Of a DNA stretch of 13,876 nucleotides, positions 1-6,652 are shown piece by piece; within the stretch, counting starts at the first letter, position 1, and the number at the start of each line of letters is the position of its first letter. A program made the position numbers and the translations under genes. This stretch comes from Lentisphaerota bacterium (GTDB taxonomy: Bacteria > Verrucomicrobiota > Kiritimatiellia > RFP12 > UBA1067): assembly GCA_015061765.1 (NCBI GenBank), contig SUVZ01000054.1:1-13876 (forward strand). Direction: 5' to 3'. The notes beneath the pieces are model-generated. The model ran no database searches. It was given only the letters and a program-made list of their open reading frames with translations, and was not told where the DNA came from.

Positions 1-221
1 GCGACGGCGCAAGGGCGCCCGAGGCGGCGGCGGCGCTCAAGATCACCGCTCCGGAACTCGAGAAGCTTGGTGCGATAGACGAAATCATCCCTGAGAAGAA
101 CCTCATGGCAAACCTCAAGAAGTCCATCGTGGCGGCTCTCAAGGAGCTCCAGAAGCTTCCCGTCGAGGAACTTCTCGAAAAGCGCTATGCGAAGTTCACG
201 GAGATGGGCCGTTTCAATTAA
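1..221 (+). CDS. accA: Acetyl-CoA carboxylase carboxyltransferase subunit alpha, C-terminal fragment
   Basis: The open frame enters from the left edge (first full codon at 3) and ends at TAA 219-221, giving the last 72 residues. It contains ARAPEAAAALKITAPELEKL followed by GAIDEIIPE, the conserved C-terminal region of the AccA family; the final helix ends in EMGRFN. With AccD, AccA forms the carboxyltransferase that moves CO2 from biotin-BCCP to acetyl-CoA to make malonyl-CoA, the first committed step of fatty acid synthesis in the cytoplasm. The 5' part lies outside the window. No terminator-like hairpin is visible after the stop, and a new promoter begins about 10 bases downstream, so accA is probably a separate unit from the secretion genes. 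Confidence 0.93.
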   Translation, partial: DGARAPEAAAALKITAPELEKLGAIDEIIPEKNLMANLKKSIVAALKELQKLPVEELLEKRYAKFTEMGRFN

Positions 222-231
222 GGAATAGCAC

Positions 232-260
232 TTGATTTATGCGGCGTGATTCCGTATAAT
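232..260 (+). promoter_or_regulatory. Sigma70-type promoter for gspF
   Basis: A -35 box TTGATT (232-237) and a perfect -10 box TATAAT (255-260) are separated by exactly 17 bp. Transcription would start near 267, giving a leader of about 34 nt before the gspF ATG at 301. It is the only strong promoter-like match I see in an intergenic gap of this window, so it may drive much of the pseudopilin cluster. Inferred from sequence match only. Confidence 0.75.
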
Positions 261-289
261 CGGCGGCAAACAAAGATCTACAATCAGTT

Positions 290-295
290 GAGGGG
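290..295 (+). promoter_or_regulatory. Ribosome binding site of gspF
   Basis: GAGGGG at 290-295 lies 5 nt before ATG 301 and fixes that start. Confidence 0.75.
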
Positions 296-300
296 AAACA

Positions 301-1623
301 ATGGCGAAATTTCAATACATCGCGATGGATGCTCAGGGCAAAGAGCAGAAGGGTACCATTGACGCGGCAGACCGCGCACAGGCTATAGCTGCGGTTCGCG
401 CGGCGGGGCTGTTTCCGAGCGCCATCGGTGAGGTGAAGAGCGCGGCTCCAGCCGCTGCCGGCAAGAAGCCAGCGGCGAAGAAGGCTGCCGCTCCCGCTAA
501 GAAAGGCGGCTCCCTCAACAAGGATATCAAGATCAACATCAAGATGCCGTCCTTCCTGCAGGGACGCATAAAGCCGAAGGATCTTACGACCTTTACGCGA
601 CAGCTTGCAACGCTGGTGAACGCCGGTCTTCCCCTCATGCGCTGCATCGAGGTTCTCAAGAAGCAGAACCAGATTCCTGCAATGGGTGCATGCTTGAACG
701 GTATTGCGGAAAGCATCTCCGGCGGCGGAACGTTCTCCGAGGCGCTTACGGCGTATCCCAAGATCTTCGACAACCTCTACGTAAACATGGTGAAGGCCGG
801 TGAGGCGGGCGGTGTGCTCGAAGTCGTTTTGAACCGCTTGGCCGAGTTCGCAGAAAAGGCCCAGAAGATCAAGAACAAGGTCAAGGGCGCGATGATCTAC
901 CCATCCGTGGTTCTTCTCGCCGCAATCGGCATCACGGCGTTCCTCTTGACTACGGTCATTCCGAAGTTCAAGCAGGTGTTCTCCGACATTCTCGGCGATG
1001 CCGCGCTTCCTGCAATTACCGAGTTCGTCATGGGCGTTTCCGACTTCGTGCAGAACAACGGTCTGCAGATAGCGGCTGGGGTAGGTGCGCTAATCGTAAT
1101 CTACAAGGTCATCGGTCATACGAAGGGCGGCGCGTATTTCCTGGACGTAATGCGTCTTAAAGTGCCCGTCACCGGTACGCTCGTGAAGCGTACCGCCGTC
1201 TCGCAGGTGACGCGTACGCTCGGAACGCTTCTCGCCTCCGGCGTGCCGATTCTCCAGGCGCTCCAGATCGTGCGCGACACGGCGGGCAACCGCGTGATCG
1301 CGAACGCCCTTCAGACCGTTCATGATGCCGTGAAGGAAGGTGAATCCATGACCGATCCTCTCGCAGCCTCCGGCGTGTTCCCGCCGATGGTGGTTTCGAT
1401 GGTGCAGGTCGGTGAAGAGACTGGTGCCTTGGCGGACATGCTTACGCGTATCGCAAACACGTACGACGACGAAGTGGATAACGCCGTGGCAGGTCTTACG
1501 GCAGCCATCGAACCCGCTCTCATCATCTTCCTCGCTGTGGTGGTCGGTACGATCGTTATCGCAATGTTCCTCCCGATGATCAAGATCATCTCCAGCGTCT
1601 CTGGTGCCGGAGCAGGAATGTAA
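301..1623 (+). CDS. gspF: Type II secretion / type IV pilus inner-membrane platform protein GspF (PilC family)
   Basis: 440 residues. GspF is the polytopic inner-membrane platform of type II secretion and pilus-like machines; it couples the cytoplasmic ATPase (GspE) to pseudopilin assembly. The N-terminal part (about 1-45, starting MAKFQYIAMDAQGKEQKGTI) is typical of the family. An Ala/Lys/Pro-rich linker (about 46-72) follows and is unusually long and basic. Two T2SSF repeats follow, about residues 95-218 and 295-420, each starting with the TFTRQLATLVNAGLPL type of motif (second copy: TRTLGTLLASGVPILQAL). Hydrophobic membrane segments lie near 199-221, 252-270 and 400-428. Length is slightly above the usual ~400, owing to the linker. 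It has its own promoter and RBS and heads the pseudopilin cluster. PilC of a type IV pilus is the alternative name; the pseudopilin neighbours favour GspF. Confidence 0.94.
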   Translation: MAKFQYIAMDAQGKEQKGTIDAADRAQAIAAVRAAGLFPSAIGEVKSAAPAAAGKKPAAKKAAAPAKKGGSLNKDIKINIKMPSFLQGRIKPKDLTTFTRQLATLVNAGLPLMRCIEVLKKQNQIPAMGACLNGIAESISGGGTFSEALTAYPKIFDNLYVNMVKAGEAGGVLEVVLNRLAEFAEKAQKIKNKVKGAMIYPSVVLLAAIGITAFLLTTVIPKFKQVFSDILGDAALPAITEFVMGVSDFVQNNGLQIAAGVGALIVIYKVIGHTKGGAYFLDVMRLKVPVTGTLVKRTAVSQVTRTLGTLLASGVPILQALQIVRDTAGNRVIANALQTVHDAVKEGESMTDPLAASGVFPPMVVSMVQVGEETGALADMLTRIANTYDDEVDNAVAGLTAAIEPALIIFLAVVVGTIVIAMFLPMIKIISSVSGAGAGM

Positions 1624-1625
1624 GG

Positions 1626-1681
1626 TTAGTAGTTAGTAGTTAGTGGTCAGTGGTCAGTGGTTAGTGGTTAGTAGTTAGTAG
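1626..1681 (+). repeat. Heptamer array, 8 tandem units TYAGTRG with mirror-symmetric order
   Basis: Eight exact, back-to-back 7-mers fill almost the whole gap between gspF and the next gene: TTAGTAG, TTAGTAG, TTAGTGG, TCAGTGG, TCAGTGG, TTAGTGG, TTAGTAG, TTAGTAG. The variant order is A A B C C B A A, a mirror image around the centre. The last G is also the first G of the GGAG ribosome binding site of the following gene. Related shorter arrays occur at 2882-2916 and, inverted, at 9999-10026. Function unknown. Confidence 0.9.
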
Positions 1682-1684
1682 GAG
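1681..1684 (+). promoter_or_regulatory. Ribosome binding site deciding a GTG start
   Basis: GGAG at 1681-1684, directly at the end of the heptamer array, lies 7 nt before GTG 1692 and supports this non-ATG start. Confidence 0.65.
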
Positions 1685-1691
1685 AAAGCCA

Positions 1692-2885
1692 GTGCGAAAG
1701 TTGCATAAATCCGGCTTTACGTTGATAGAGCTGCTTATAGTGACGGTCGTGGTCGTATCGCTGATGGCCATTGTGTTTAGACTTTCCGGCATTGCCGGCG
1801 GGGCCACCGATCAGCAGGAGACGGTGTCGCGCATGCAGAAGCTGGAGAACTGTCTTTCCGGCTACTATGCGACATTCGGATCATATCCGCCGGTTCCTCT
1901 TCAGGGAGCATCGCGCAACATCTACCGCAAGGTTGATGATAAACGCAAGACTGTTCAGACAGACGACAATCAAATAGACGACAGCTCTCTTATTTGGGAA
2001 CAGGTGAGAGCTGCGTGTTTGGCGCAACCGGTGGCGGCGATGTGTCCTCCGCCGAGCGGGATGAAGGATGACTACGATACATTCAGGGCGGCCATTCAGA
2101 GTGCGTTTGAGGCGGATATTTTCAGCGGAAGCGCTAAAGATCATGTGGAGAGCCTCTTGTCAATGACATGGCAGTCGCTTGAGAACCCTGGGTTTCTCAA
2201 CCAGTATCAGGAAGAGGTCGATTCGAAGCGTCTAACCTTGTTTCGATATGGTTTGATGTCCTTCCTGCTTCCGCGTTACCGGTTCATGCTTGATTGCGCA
2301 AAAGGAAGCAAGGGTGGAAACAAAGAAGAAGCATTCAACAATTCCATTGATAATTACCGACAGTGGACGGAGTTCAATCCCTTGCCGCCACGCATGAATT
2401 CAGGAATCGCCTATGAGACATGGAAGGAGTTCTGCGATATTATGGATAGTGAGGACGATTGGCAAATTGACCTCATTCCAAGCCAGGCGGCATGTGCTCG
2501 GTGGCTGCCGAATCTTCAGGGAATAGTGAGCGGAAGACAAGTCAAATTCTTTGGAATGTATATTGGAAATGGTGGCAAGAGTGGCTTGCCGGCAGTAAAG
2601 GATGCTGGATCGTTCAATCTGTATTCGGCTGGCGGTTCCCACCGTTCCGGAAGCAGTGGATATCCGCTAAATACGTTTACTGTTAAGGATGGATGGGGAA
2701 GGGAGTTCTATTACTATTCTCCAGCGCCTTATCAAACCTACATACTGTGGTCGTCAGGCGCAGACGGATTGACGTTCCCTCCGTGGGTGGATTTGGAGCA
2801 GTTCAAGAATGAGCATTCCGATCAGTATGAGAAGGCGGTGAAATGGATGGCTGACGACATCAAGTTCATGAGTACGGGGAAGTAG
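1692..2885 (+). CDS. Long GspG-like pseudopilin (prepilin N-terminal domain protein)
   Basis: 397 residues from a GTG start. The N-terminus has a class III signal: short basic leader, then KSG|FTLIELL with Gly8 at -1, Phe9 at +1 and Glu13 at +5, followed by a hydrophobic stretch, so it should be processed by prepilin peptidase and held in the inner membrane before assembly. The next helix (LENCLSGYYATFGSYPP, about residue 53-70) matches the GspG pattern of a helix ending in a G-x-YP turn. The C-terminal part has DGWGREFYYYSP (from D333) and ILWSSGADG (ending at G359), the GspG signature. Between them lies an insertion of about 240 residues, unlike normal GspG (~145 residues), with no family I recognise. 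It is flanked by heptamer arrays on both sides. Likely role: pseudopilus subunit, perhaps a specialised one. Extended family members of this kind are annotated only as prepilin-type cleavage/methylation proteins. Confidence 0.85.
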   Translation: MRKLHKSGFTLIELLIVTVVVVSLMAIVFRLSGIAGGATDQQETVSRMQKLENCLSGYYATFGSYPPVPLQGASRNIYRKVDDKRKTVQTDDNQIDDSSLIWEQVRAACLAQPVAAMCPPPSGMKDDYDTFRAAIQSAFEADIFSGSAKDHVESLLSMTWQSLENPGFLNQYQEEVDSKRLTLFRYGLMSFLLPRYRFMLDCAKGSKGGNKEEAFNNSIDNYRQWTEFNPLPPRMNSGIAYETWKEFCDIMDSEDDWQIDLIPSQAACARWLPNLQGIVSGRQVKFFGMYIGNGGKSGLPAVKDAGSFNLYSAGGSHRSGSSGYPLNTFTVKDGWGREFYYYSPAPYQTYILWSSGADGLTFPPWVDLEQFKNEHSDQYEKAVKWMADDIKFMSTGK

Positions 2886-2916
2886 TTGTTAGTGGTTAGT
2901 TGTTAGTGTTTAGTAA
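2882..2916 (+). repeat. Heptamer array, 4 units TTAGTNN plus one degenerate unit
   Basis: Units at 2889-2895 (TTAGTGG), 2896-2902 (TTAGTTG), 2903-2909 (TTAGTGT) and 2910-2916 (TTAGTAA). A degenerate first unit GTAGTTG (2882-2888) contains the TAG stop codon of the upstream gene. The array fills the gap up to the AAGGAG ribosome binding site. Same unit and orientation as 1626-1681, but more diverged. Confidence 0.75.
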
Positions 2917-2917
2917 G

Positions 2918-2923
2918 AAGGAG
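2918..2923 (+). promoter_or_regulatory. Ribosome binding site deciding the start at 2930
   Basis: AAGGAG at 2918-2923 lies 6 nt before ATG 2930. It rules out the in-frame TTG at 2900, which lies inside the heptamer array and would add ten residues before the prepilin leader. Confidence 0.8.
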
Positions 2924-2929
2924 AGAAAA

Positions 2930-3553
2930 ATGAAGAAAAGTGGATTTACATTGGTTGAGATGCTTGTGGTGATGGGAATCATCGCTGTTCTTGCTGCTGC
3001 ATCTATGGTGGGATATTCCAAGGTTGTGAAGTCAGCGAAGAAGGCTAAGAACCAGGAGTTGGTTTCCAATGCGGCGACGGCTCTTACCCTGATTCTCAAC
3101 AAGGAAGGTGTTTGGCCAGAAGAATTGGTGGACAACAAGGAGAAAGGGCTTCTTGACAAGGATACTGCGGTGGTGTTTGTCCGATACAACCTTATGGGGC
3201 TTGCATACAACCAGCGAGAAGCCGATGGTAATGCGAGCAAGTATCGGCTTATCGGCAAGGACCGCTGCGGAATCGTGGATTCAGAGGCTGAAGCTGTACT
3301 CAAAAGGAATCCAAATGCCACAGAAGGTACAAGCGTTCCTACCGGCGGCAATGTCGGCAAGCATATCCTCCACTATGCTATAGATGAAGATGGCGATGGT
3401 TTCACCGAGGCCACAGTTGATGGCGCGGGCGTATTGAAGATTCGCGCTTCCGCGGTTGTATGGGCGGCGGGGCCGGATGGTAAGGTCGATTACAGCTCGC
3501 TAGGCCGCAATGATGACGTGTACAGTTGGCGCGTTGATCAGATAAAGAAGTAA
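2930..3553 (+). CDS. GspG-like pseudopilin
   Basis: 207 residues. Leader MKKSG then FTLVEML with Gly5 at -1 and Glu10 at +5, followed by a hydrophobic helix: a clear prepilin peptidase substrate. After it comes a basic amphipathic helix (KVVKSAKKAKNQELVSNAAT), then a GVWPEE turn as in GspG. Near D152 is DEDGDG, resembling an acidic calcium-binding loop; GspG proteins are known to bind Ca2+ near the C-terminus. The end has WAAGPDG (W178 to G184) followed by NDDVYSW, the GspG-like terminal signature. The start was chosen from a strong RBS and the normal leader length. It probably forms or co-forms the periplasmic pseudopilus shaft. It is one of four GspG-like proteins here; which one is the major subunit cannot be told from sequence alone. 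Confidence 0.87.
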   Translation: MKKSGFTLVEMLVVMGIIAVLAAASMVGYSKVVKSAKKAKNQELVSNAATALTLILNKEGVWPEELVDNKEKGLLDKDTAVVFVRYNLMGLAYNQREADGNASKYRLIGKDRCGIVDSEAEAVLKRNPNATEGTSVPTGGNVGKHILHYAIDEDGDGFTEATVDGAGVLKIRASAVVWAAGPDGKVDYSSLGRNDDVYSWRVDQIKK

Positions 3554-3568
3554 TATTTGAAAAGTTTC

Positions 3569-3573
3569 GGAGG
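3569..3573 (+). promoter_or_regulatory. Ribosome binding site, GGAGG
   Basis: A strong GGAGG at 3569-3573 lies 5 nt before ATG 3579. The intergenic gap of 25 bp has no heptamer array, unlike the two preceding junctions. Confidence 0.7.
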
Positions 3574-3578
3574 TCGAT

Positions 3579-4253
3579 ATGAAATCGAACAAAAGCGGTT
3601 TTACGATAGTTGAGATGCTGGTGGTGGTCGCAATCATTGCGATACTTGCCGGTGCCATCACGATGGGTGTGAACGGCATGTTCTACAAGTCACGTGTTGG
3701 CCGCGCAAAGTCCATGCGGGCGATGCTTCAGAGCGGACTGGAGACGTTCTATGCTCGCACAGGGGAATGGCCTTCGCCCATCAAGGACATTGCAGAAAAC
3801 AACAAAGACGGAAAAGATGTAGTGGAACTTTCCGCCACCAAGGCTGATCAGTGCTTCTATGAAATAGTTAAGATATCGGTCGGGCCGAACGCCAAGCCTG
3901 TCCTTGACCCCTCCGGGCTTTTTGTTTCCCAAAACATCGATGAGCATGGCTGTACCGATATTCACCGCGCTTGGGATAAAGCACTTAAACTTAAGATAGT
4001 TTCTGCAGGAAGCCACAAGTGCAACGGGAAGTGCAAGCGAGGCATCGACTTCTCTGAGGCGTCCAAGAAGAATTCAAAGAACCGTATCATGCTGAAGAAC
4101 ATGAATTTTGGTTATCAGGGGCCTAACCATGGTCGCTTCTGCCGCTTCCGCCTGTACTATTATCCCAAGTCAGATACGGTAAAGGTTGATTTGCAGCCAG
4201 CCACGCAGTACTACACGACCACTAAGTACAGAAACGGATTCACTGATGACTAA
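3579..4253 (+). CDS. Cysteine-containing GspG-like pseudopilin
   Basis: 224 residues. Leader MKSNKSG then FTIVEMLVVVAIIAILAG: Gly7 at -1, Glu12 at +5. The helix continues into RAKSMRAMLQSGLETFYARTGEWPSPI, the GspG-type helix and G-x-WP turn. The C-terminal half is unlike ordinary GspG: it has five cysteines, including H146-K-C148-N-G-K-C152, and ends in a Tyr/Arg-rich stretch (CRFRLYYYPKSD). It lacks the clear GPDG/DDI ending of the neighbouring GspG-like protein. The cysteines could form disulfides in the periplasm or hold a metal; this is inference. Its stop overlaps the next start by 8 bp, so translation of the two is probably coupled. Likely a pseudopilus subunit; exact role unknown. Confidence 0.82.
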   Translation: MKSNKSGFTIVEMLVVVAIIAILAGAITMGVNGMFYKSRVGRAKSMRAMLQSGLETFYARTGEWPSPIKDIAENNKDGKDVVELSATKADQCFYEIVKISVGPNAKPVLDPSGLFVSQNIDEHGCTDIHRAWDKALKLKIVSAGSHKCNGKCKRGIDFSEASKKNSKNRIMLKNMNFGYQGPNHGRFCRFRLYYYPKSDTVKVDLQPATQYYTTTKYRNGFTDD

Positions 4254-5073
4254 ACGAGCATTTACACTTGTTGAACTGCTGGTGGTCGTGGGCATCATGG
4301 CTGCCATGGCTACAATGTCCATTGGTAGCTATTTTGCGGTAGTGCGCGGAATGGCGGATCGTGGTGCTCTTGCCGCCGCCACTTCGATAATATCCCTTGC
4401 GCAGGAAAGGGCTCGTATCGATCTTTCTCCTACGGTTGTGTACTTCTACAACGAAATTGTGCAGAATAAGGACGAAAACAAGGGAGATCAACTTGTTGTT
4501 GCCGGTGTAGCGATAGCAGTGCGTCGCGGAGGTAGGATAACCCGCAAGACGGGAAGCCGCATCAGCGACGAGTTTGCCGACCTTGACCGTACATATGGAG
4601 TCAAGGATGGTGCGGCTCCATTGGGTGGCGACTCGTTTCGCCTGTACAGGTTCAACTTCATAAAGATGGAATACTCTTCCGTGTATACTGAAGTTGTGGA
4701 GGAACCGGTTAGAAACGAAACGTATCTTGTTGAGAAGCCTGTGGATAGAGGATTCAAGTTCGACAACGGCGAAATGGAAGATCCCACTGAACTCATGGCT
4801 TATGCATTTGAGGTTTTGGACGGTAATGCCTCATGGAAGCCGGGTGATGCCTATGGGTATGAATTCGCTCGGATTCGCCTGCCCGACAACTACATTTTCG
4901 GCAGTGAGTCGGACGTGCCAAGCAAATCCAATCCTATTAAGGATGTTTCACCCGTTATCAAGTGTCTGCCTGACTCAAACGCAAATTCGTTGGAGTCCAT
5001 ACAGGTGAGTGCGCGCCGTCCTTCCGGGTGGAAGAAGATTGGCGAGAGCAAGGATGAAATGAAGGATATCTGA
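4246..5073 (+). CDS. GspH-like minor pseudopilin with Ala at the cleavage site
   Basis: 275 residues from ATG 4246, which sits inside the end of the upstream gene (8-bp overlap) and gives the normal short leader MTKRA; the longer in-frame start at 4186 would add 20 unlikely residues. The N-terminus reads KRA|FTLVELLVVVGIMAAMATM: Glu10 is at +5, but -1 is Ala5, not the usual Gly. The following region (ALAAATSIISLAQERARIDLSPTVVYFY) matches the GspH/FimT pattern of a helix rich in small residues followed by a beta strand. The rest, including an acidic region around residues 135-200, is not recognisable. GspH is a minor pseudopilin placed below the pseudopilus tip. Only a weak RBS is visible, so expression probably depends on translational coupling. 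A D-type protein of the Verru_Chthon cassette is an alternative label. Confidence 0.78.
   Translation: MTKRAFTLVELLVVVGIMAAMATMSIGSYFAVVRGMADRGALAAATSIISLAQERARIDLSPTVVYFYNEIVQNKDENKGDQLVVAGVAIAVRRGGRITRKTGSRISDEFADLDRTYGVKDGAAPLGGDSFRLYRFNFIKMEYSSVYTEVVEEPVRNETYLVEKPVDRGFKFDNGEMEDPTELMAYAFEVLDGNASWKPGDAYGYEFARIRLPDNYIFGSESDVPSKSNPIKDVSPVIKCLPDSNANSLESIQVSARRPSGWKKIGESKDEMKDI
5062..5066 (+). promoter_or_regulatory. Ribosome binding site for the GTG start at 5075
   Basis: AAGGA at 5062-5066, inside the end of the upstream gene, lies 8 nt before GTG 5075 and supports that start one base after the upstream stop. Confidence 0.55.
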
Positions 5074-5074
5074 C

Positions 5075-5689
5075 GTGAATAGCTTCTTCAAAAAAGCCTT
5101 TACCCTGATAGAGGTCAATCTTGCCATATTCATCATGGCAGGCGGTGTGCTTGCAATGATATCCCTATACTCGCTCGGTTTCCGCGAGAGCCGGCAGAGT
5201 AGGGAGGATGTTGCGTCATCTGCCATGGCGGACGCGATACTTAATCCGCTGGTCGTAGCGTTGTCGTCCCGTGATTTGACGTGGTCGCAGTGGAAGAGCC
5301 TGCGCCTTCAGAAGGCTAATTTCGGTATTAAGACGGGTGATGGATCGGGTGCAACAATTCAAGTATTACCGAATAATGGATGGCTTGCCTATTTCGAAAC
5401 AAAGGGCTCGAAAAAAGATAAAACCTATTATGTATCAACCGATCCGGTCAGCAAGGCGAATAGCGTATATGGAGAATTGTTGAATGCCGATAAGACAGGC
5501 TATAACCTTCCTCAATATGTCACACTACCACAAGGCATGACATACGCGCTCGTTGCATCACGGGACAGTGAGAATTCGCCAATCATAACGCTTGCAGTAC
5601 GGTGTGTAAGGAAGAATCTGCGTAACACTCTTATGTCCCAGCCGGTATTCTCCACCGAGGTCAGGTTTCAGGGAGATCCAAACCAATGA
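5075..5689 (+). CDS. GspI/PilV-like minor pseudopilin with Ala at the cleavage site
   Basis: 204 residues from a GTG start one base after the previous stop. The leader MNSFFKKA is followed by FTLIEVNLAIFIMAGGVLAM: Glu13 at +5, Ala8 at -1 where Gly is normal. The motif FTLIEVxLAIFIMAGGVLA and the following helix (SREDVASSAMADAILNPL) resemble the GspI/PilV family, in which this helix carries conserved small residues. The C-terminal part has no recognised domain. GspI is a minor pseudopilin that starts the tip complex with GspJ and GspK. Its stop overlaps the next ATG (ATGA, 5686-5689). The B-type protein of the Verru_Chthon cassette is a possible alternative name. Confidence 0.8.
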   Translation: MNSFFKKAFTLIEVNLAIFIMAGGVLAMISLYSLGFRESRQSREDVASSAMADAILNPLVVALSSRDLTWSQWKSLRLQKANFGIKTGDGSGATIQVLPNNGWLAYFETKGSKKDKTYYVSTDPVSKANSVYGELLNADKTGYNLPQYVTLPQGMTYALVASRDSENSPIITLAVRCVRKNLRNTLMSQPVFSTEVRFQGDPNQ

Positions 5690-6180
5690 ACAGGAATGGA
5701 TTTACATTGCTTGAAGTGCTTGTCGCCAGTGTGCTCATGGGCATGCTTGTGACTATTCTTACCGTAATCTTCAACCAGAGCGCCATCGCCTGGCGTACGG
5801 GCAAGGCAGGTGTTGCGGACATGTCGGAGACAGAGCGGAAACTGGCCCGAATACATGCGTTCGCCGACAGTGCGCTTCCATATACGGAGCAGGGCAATTA
5901 TTTTGTGGTTTCGCCGTGGAATGATTCAAATACCGATGAATCGACAAAGTTTCATAGCCGAGGGATTGCAGCGTCAGACGATATCCGCAAAGGGTTTGAT
6001 ACCGTTACCGTAAATTTCTCGGGTAACGATGCGGGCAAAGGGAATTGGCTACAGACTCGTCTTGGCAGGTCGAAGCTGAACAATGGAAGCCAGTTTACGG
6101 TTGGTGTGCGCAGTGCCGGCCCTGACAGAAGGTGGGATACCGACGATGATATTTCAACATGGCCGGAGGAGGTGGAGTGA
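5686..6180 (+). CDS. GspJ/PilW-like minor pseudopilin
   Basis: 164 residues. Leader MNRNG then FTLLEVLVASVLMGMLVTIL: Gly5 at -1, Glu10 at +5. The next segment (IFNQSAIAWRTGKAGVADMSETERKLARI) matches the GspJ/PilW pattern of a long helix followed by a conserved Arg/Glu-rich part. The protein is short for GspJ (~195). It ends with VRSAGPDRRWDTDDDIST, a GspG-like acidic ending that is unusual for GspJ, so a hybrid or lineage-specific form is possible. It starts inside the previous stop (ATGA) and its TGA shares one base with the next ATG, so it is translationally coupled at both ends. Probably part of the pseudopilus tip complex. Confidence 0.78.
   Translation: MNRNGFTLLEVLVASVLMGMLVTILTVIFNQSAIAWRTGKAGVADMSETERKLARIHAFADSALPYTEQGNYFVVSPWNDSNTDESTKFHSRGIAASDDIRKGFDTVTVNFSGNDAGKGNWLQTRLGRSKLNNGSQFTVGVRSAGPDRRWDTDDDISTWPEEVE
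6167..6172 (+). promoter_or_regulatory. Ribosome binding site deciding the start at 6180
   Basis: AGGAGG at 6167-6172, inside the end of the upstream gene, lies 7 nt before ATG 6180. An earlier in-frame ATG at 6159 would add MAGGGGV encoded by this RBS itself, so 6180 is the real start. Confidence 0.85.
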
Positions 6181-6650
6181 TGAAGAAGGGTTTTACGCTC
6201 ATAGAACTCCTTGTGGTTATCGGCATGATTGCAGTGCTAACCGGGGCGGCTTCTTCAGCCGTGATGAAGGCTCGCAAGCGCTCCCAGATTGCCCGTGCCG
6301 AAACCGAGACTCGCGAGATGACGAACGCCATTCTCGCCTACGAGAACTGGGATGAAGACCGGTCGCTGAAAAAATACCAGACATCCAAGAGCTGGCTTAA
6401 GGCTACAGAGGGAAATTTGGCATTCATCCTTGGTGAGGTGACGGTCGGGCAGAGGAAGGTGCCGGTGCTGTACAACGCATCAATCAGAAGAGGATCCATA
6501 GTGGATCCTTGGGGTACCGAGTATGAATACATGATTTCACCAGCGGGTGACGCATCAGATTCGGATGATTCCGTGGGTGATGGATTGACTACATTCATGT
6601 ATCTGCCTAATCTCAATAGGTTGACACCGCAGGAAATGGGGATGAGGTGA
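6180..6650 (+). CDS. GspG-like pseudopilin placed between GspJ- and GspK-like genes
   Basis: 156 residues, close to classic GspG length. MKKG then FTLIELLVVIGMIAVLTGAA: Gly4 at -1, Glu9 at +5. The following helix is basic (MKARKRSQIARAETETREMTNAILAYENW), and D109-P-W-G112 followed by EYEYM matches the GspG DPWGxxY motif. An acidic, Ser/Asp-rich stretch follows (DASDSDDSVGDG), where GspG proteins bind calcium. The C-terminus lacks the usual SxGxDG ending and instead finishes NRLTPQEMGMR. It is coupled upstream by a one-base stop/start overlap and downstream by a 2-bp gap. In standard T2SS operons gspG is the first pseudopilin gene, so this position is atypical. Confidence 0.85.
   Translation: MKKGFTLIELLVVIGMIAVLTGAASSAVMKARKRSQIARAETETREMTNAILAYENWDEDRSLKKYQTSKSWLKATEGNLAFILGEVTVGQRKVPVLYNASIRRGSIVDPWGTEYEYMISPAGDASDSDDSVGDGLTTFMYLPNLNRLTPQEMGMR
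6644..6647 (+). promoter_or_regulatory. Ribosome binding site of the giant GspK-like gene
   Basis: GAGG at 6644-6647 is 5 nt from ATG 6653 and 8 nt from ATG 6656. The in-frame GTG at 6647 lies within this site, so it is unlikely to be the start. Confidence 0.6.
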
Positions 6651-6652
6651 CG

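Noticed and set aside
1626..1681. Heptamer array as a CRISPR array
   Set aside because: Units are 7 bp, contiguous and without spacers, and no cas genes are in the window.
2900..2929. In-frame TTG start extending the GspG-like gene upstream
   Set aside because: It lies inside the heptamer array; the RBS at 2918-2923 and the normal leader length point to ATG 2930.
4186..4245. In-frame ATG start 20 codons before the GspH-like gene
   Set aside because: It lies inside the previous gene and would add an unlikely N-terminus before the prepilin leader.
6492..6508. Perfect inverted repeat GGATCCA/TGGATCC with a 3-nt loop
   Set aside because: It is within a coding gene at the GspG DPWG motif region and has no T-run; likely chance.
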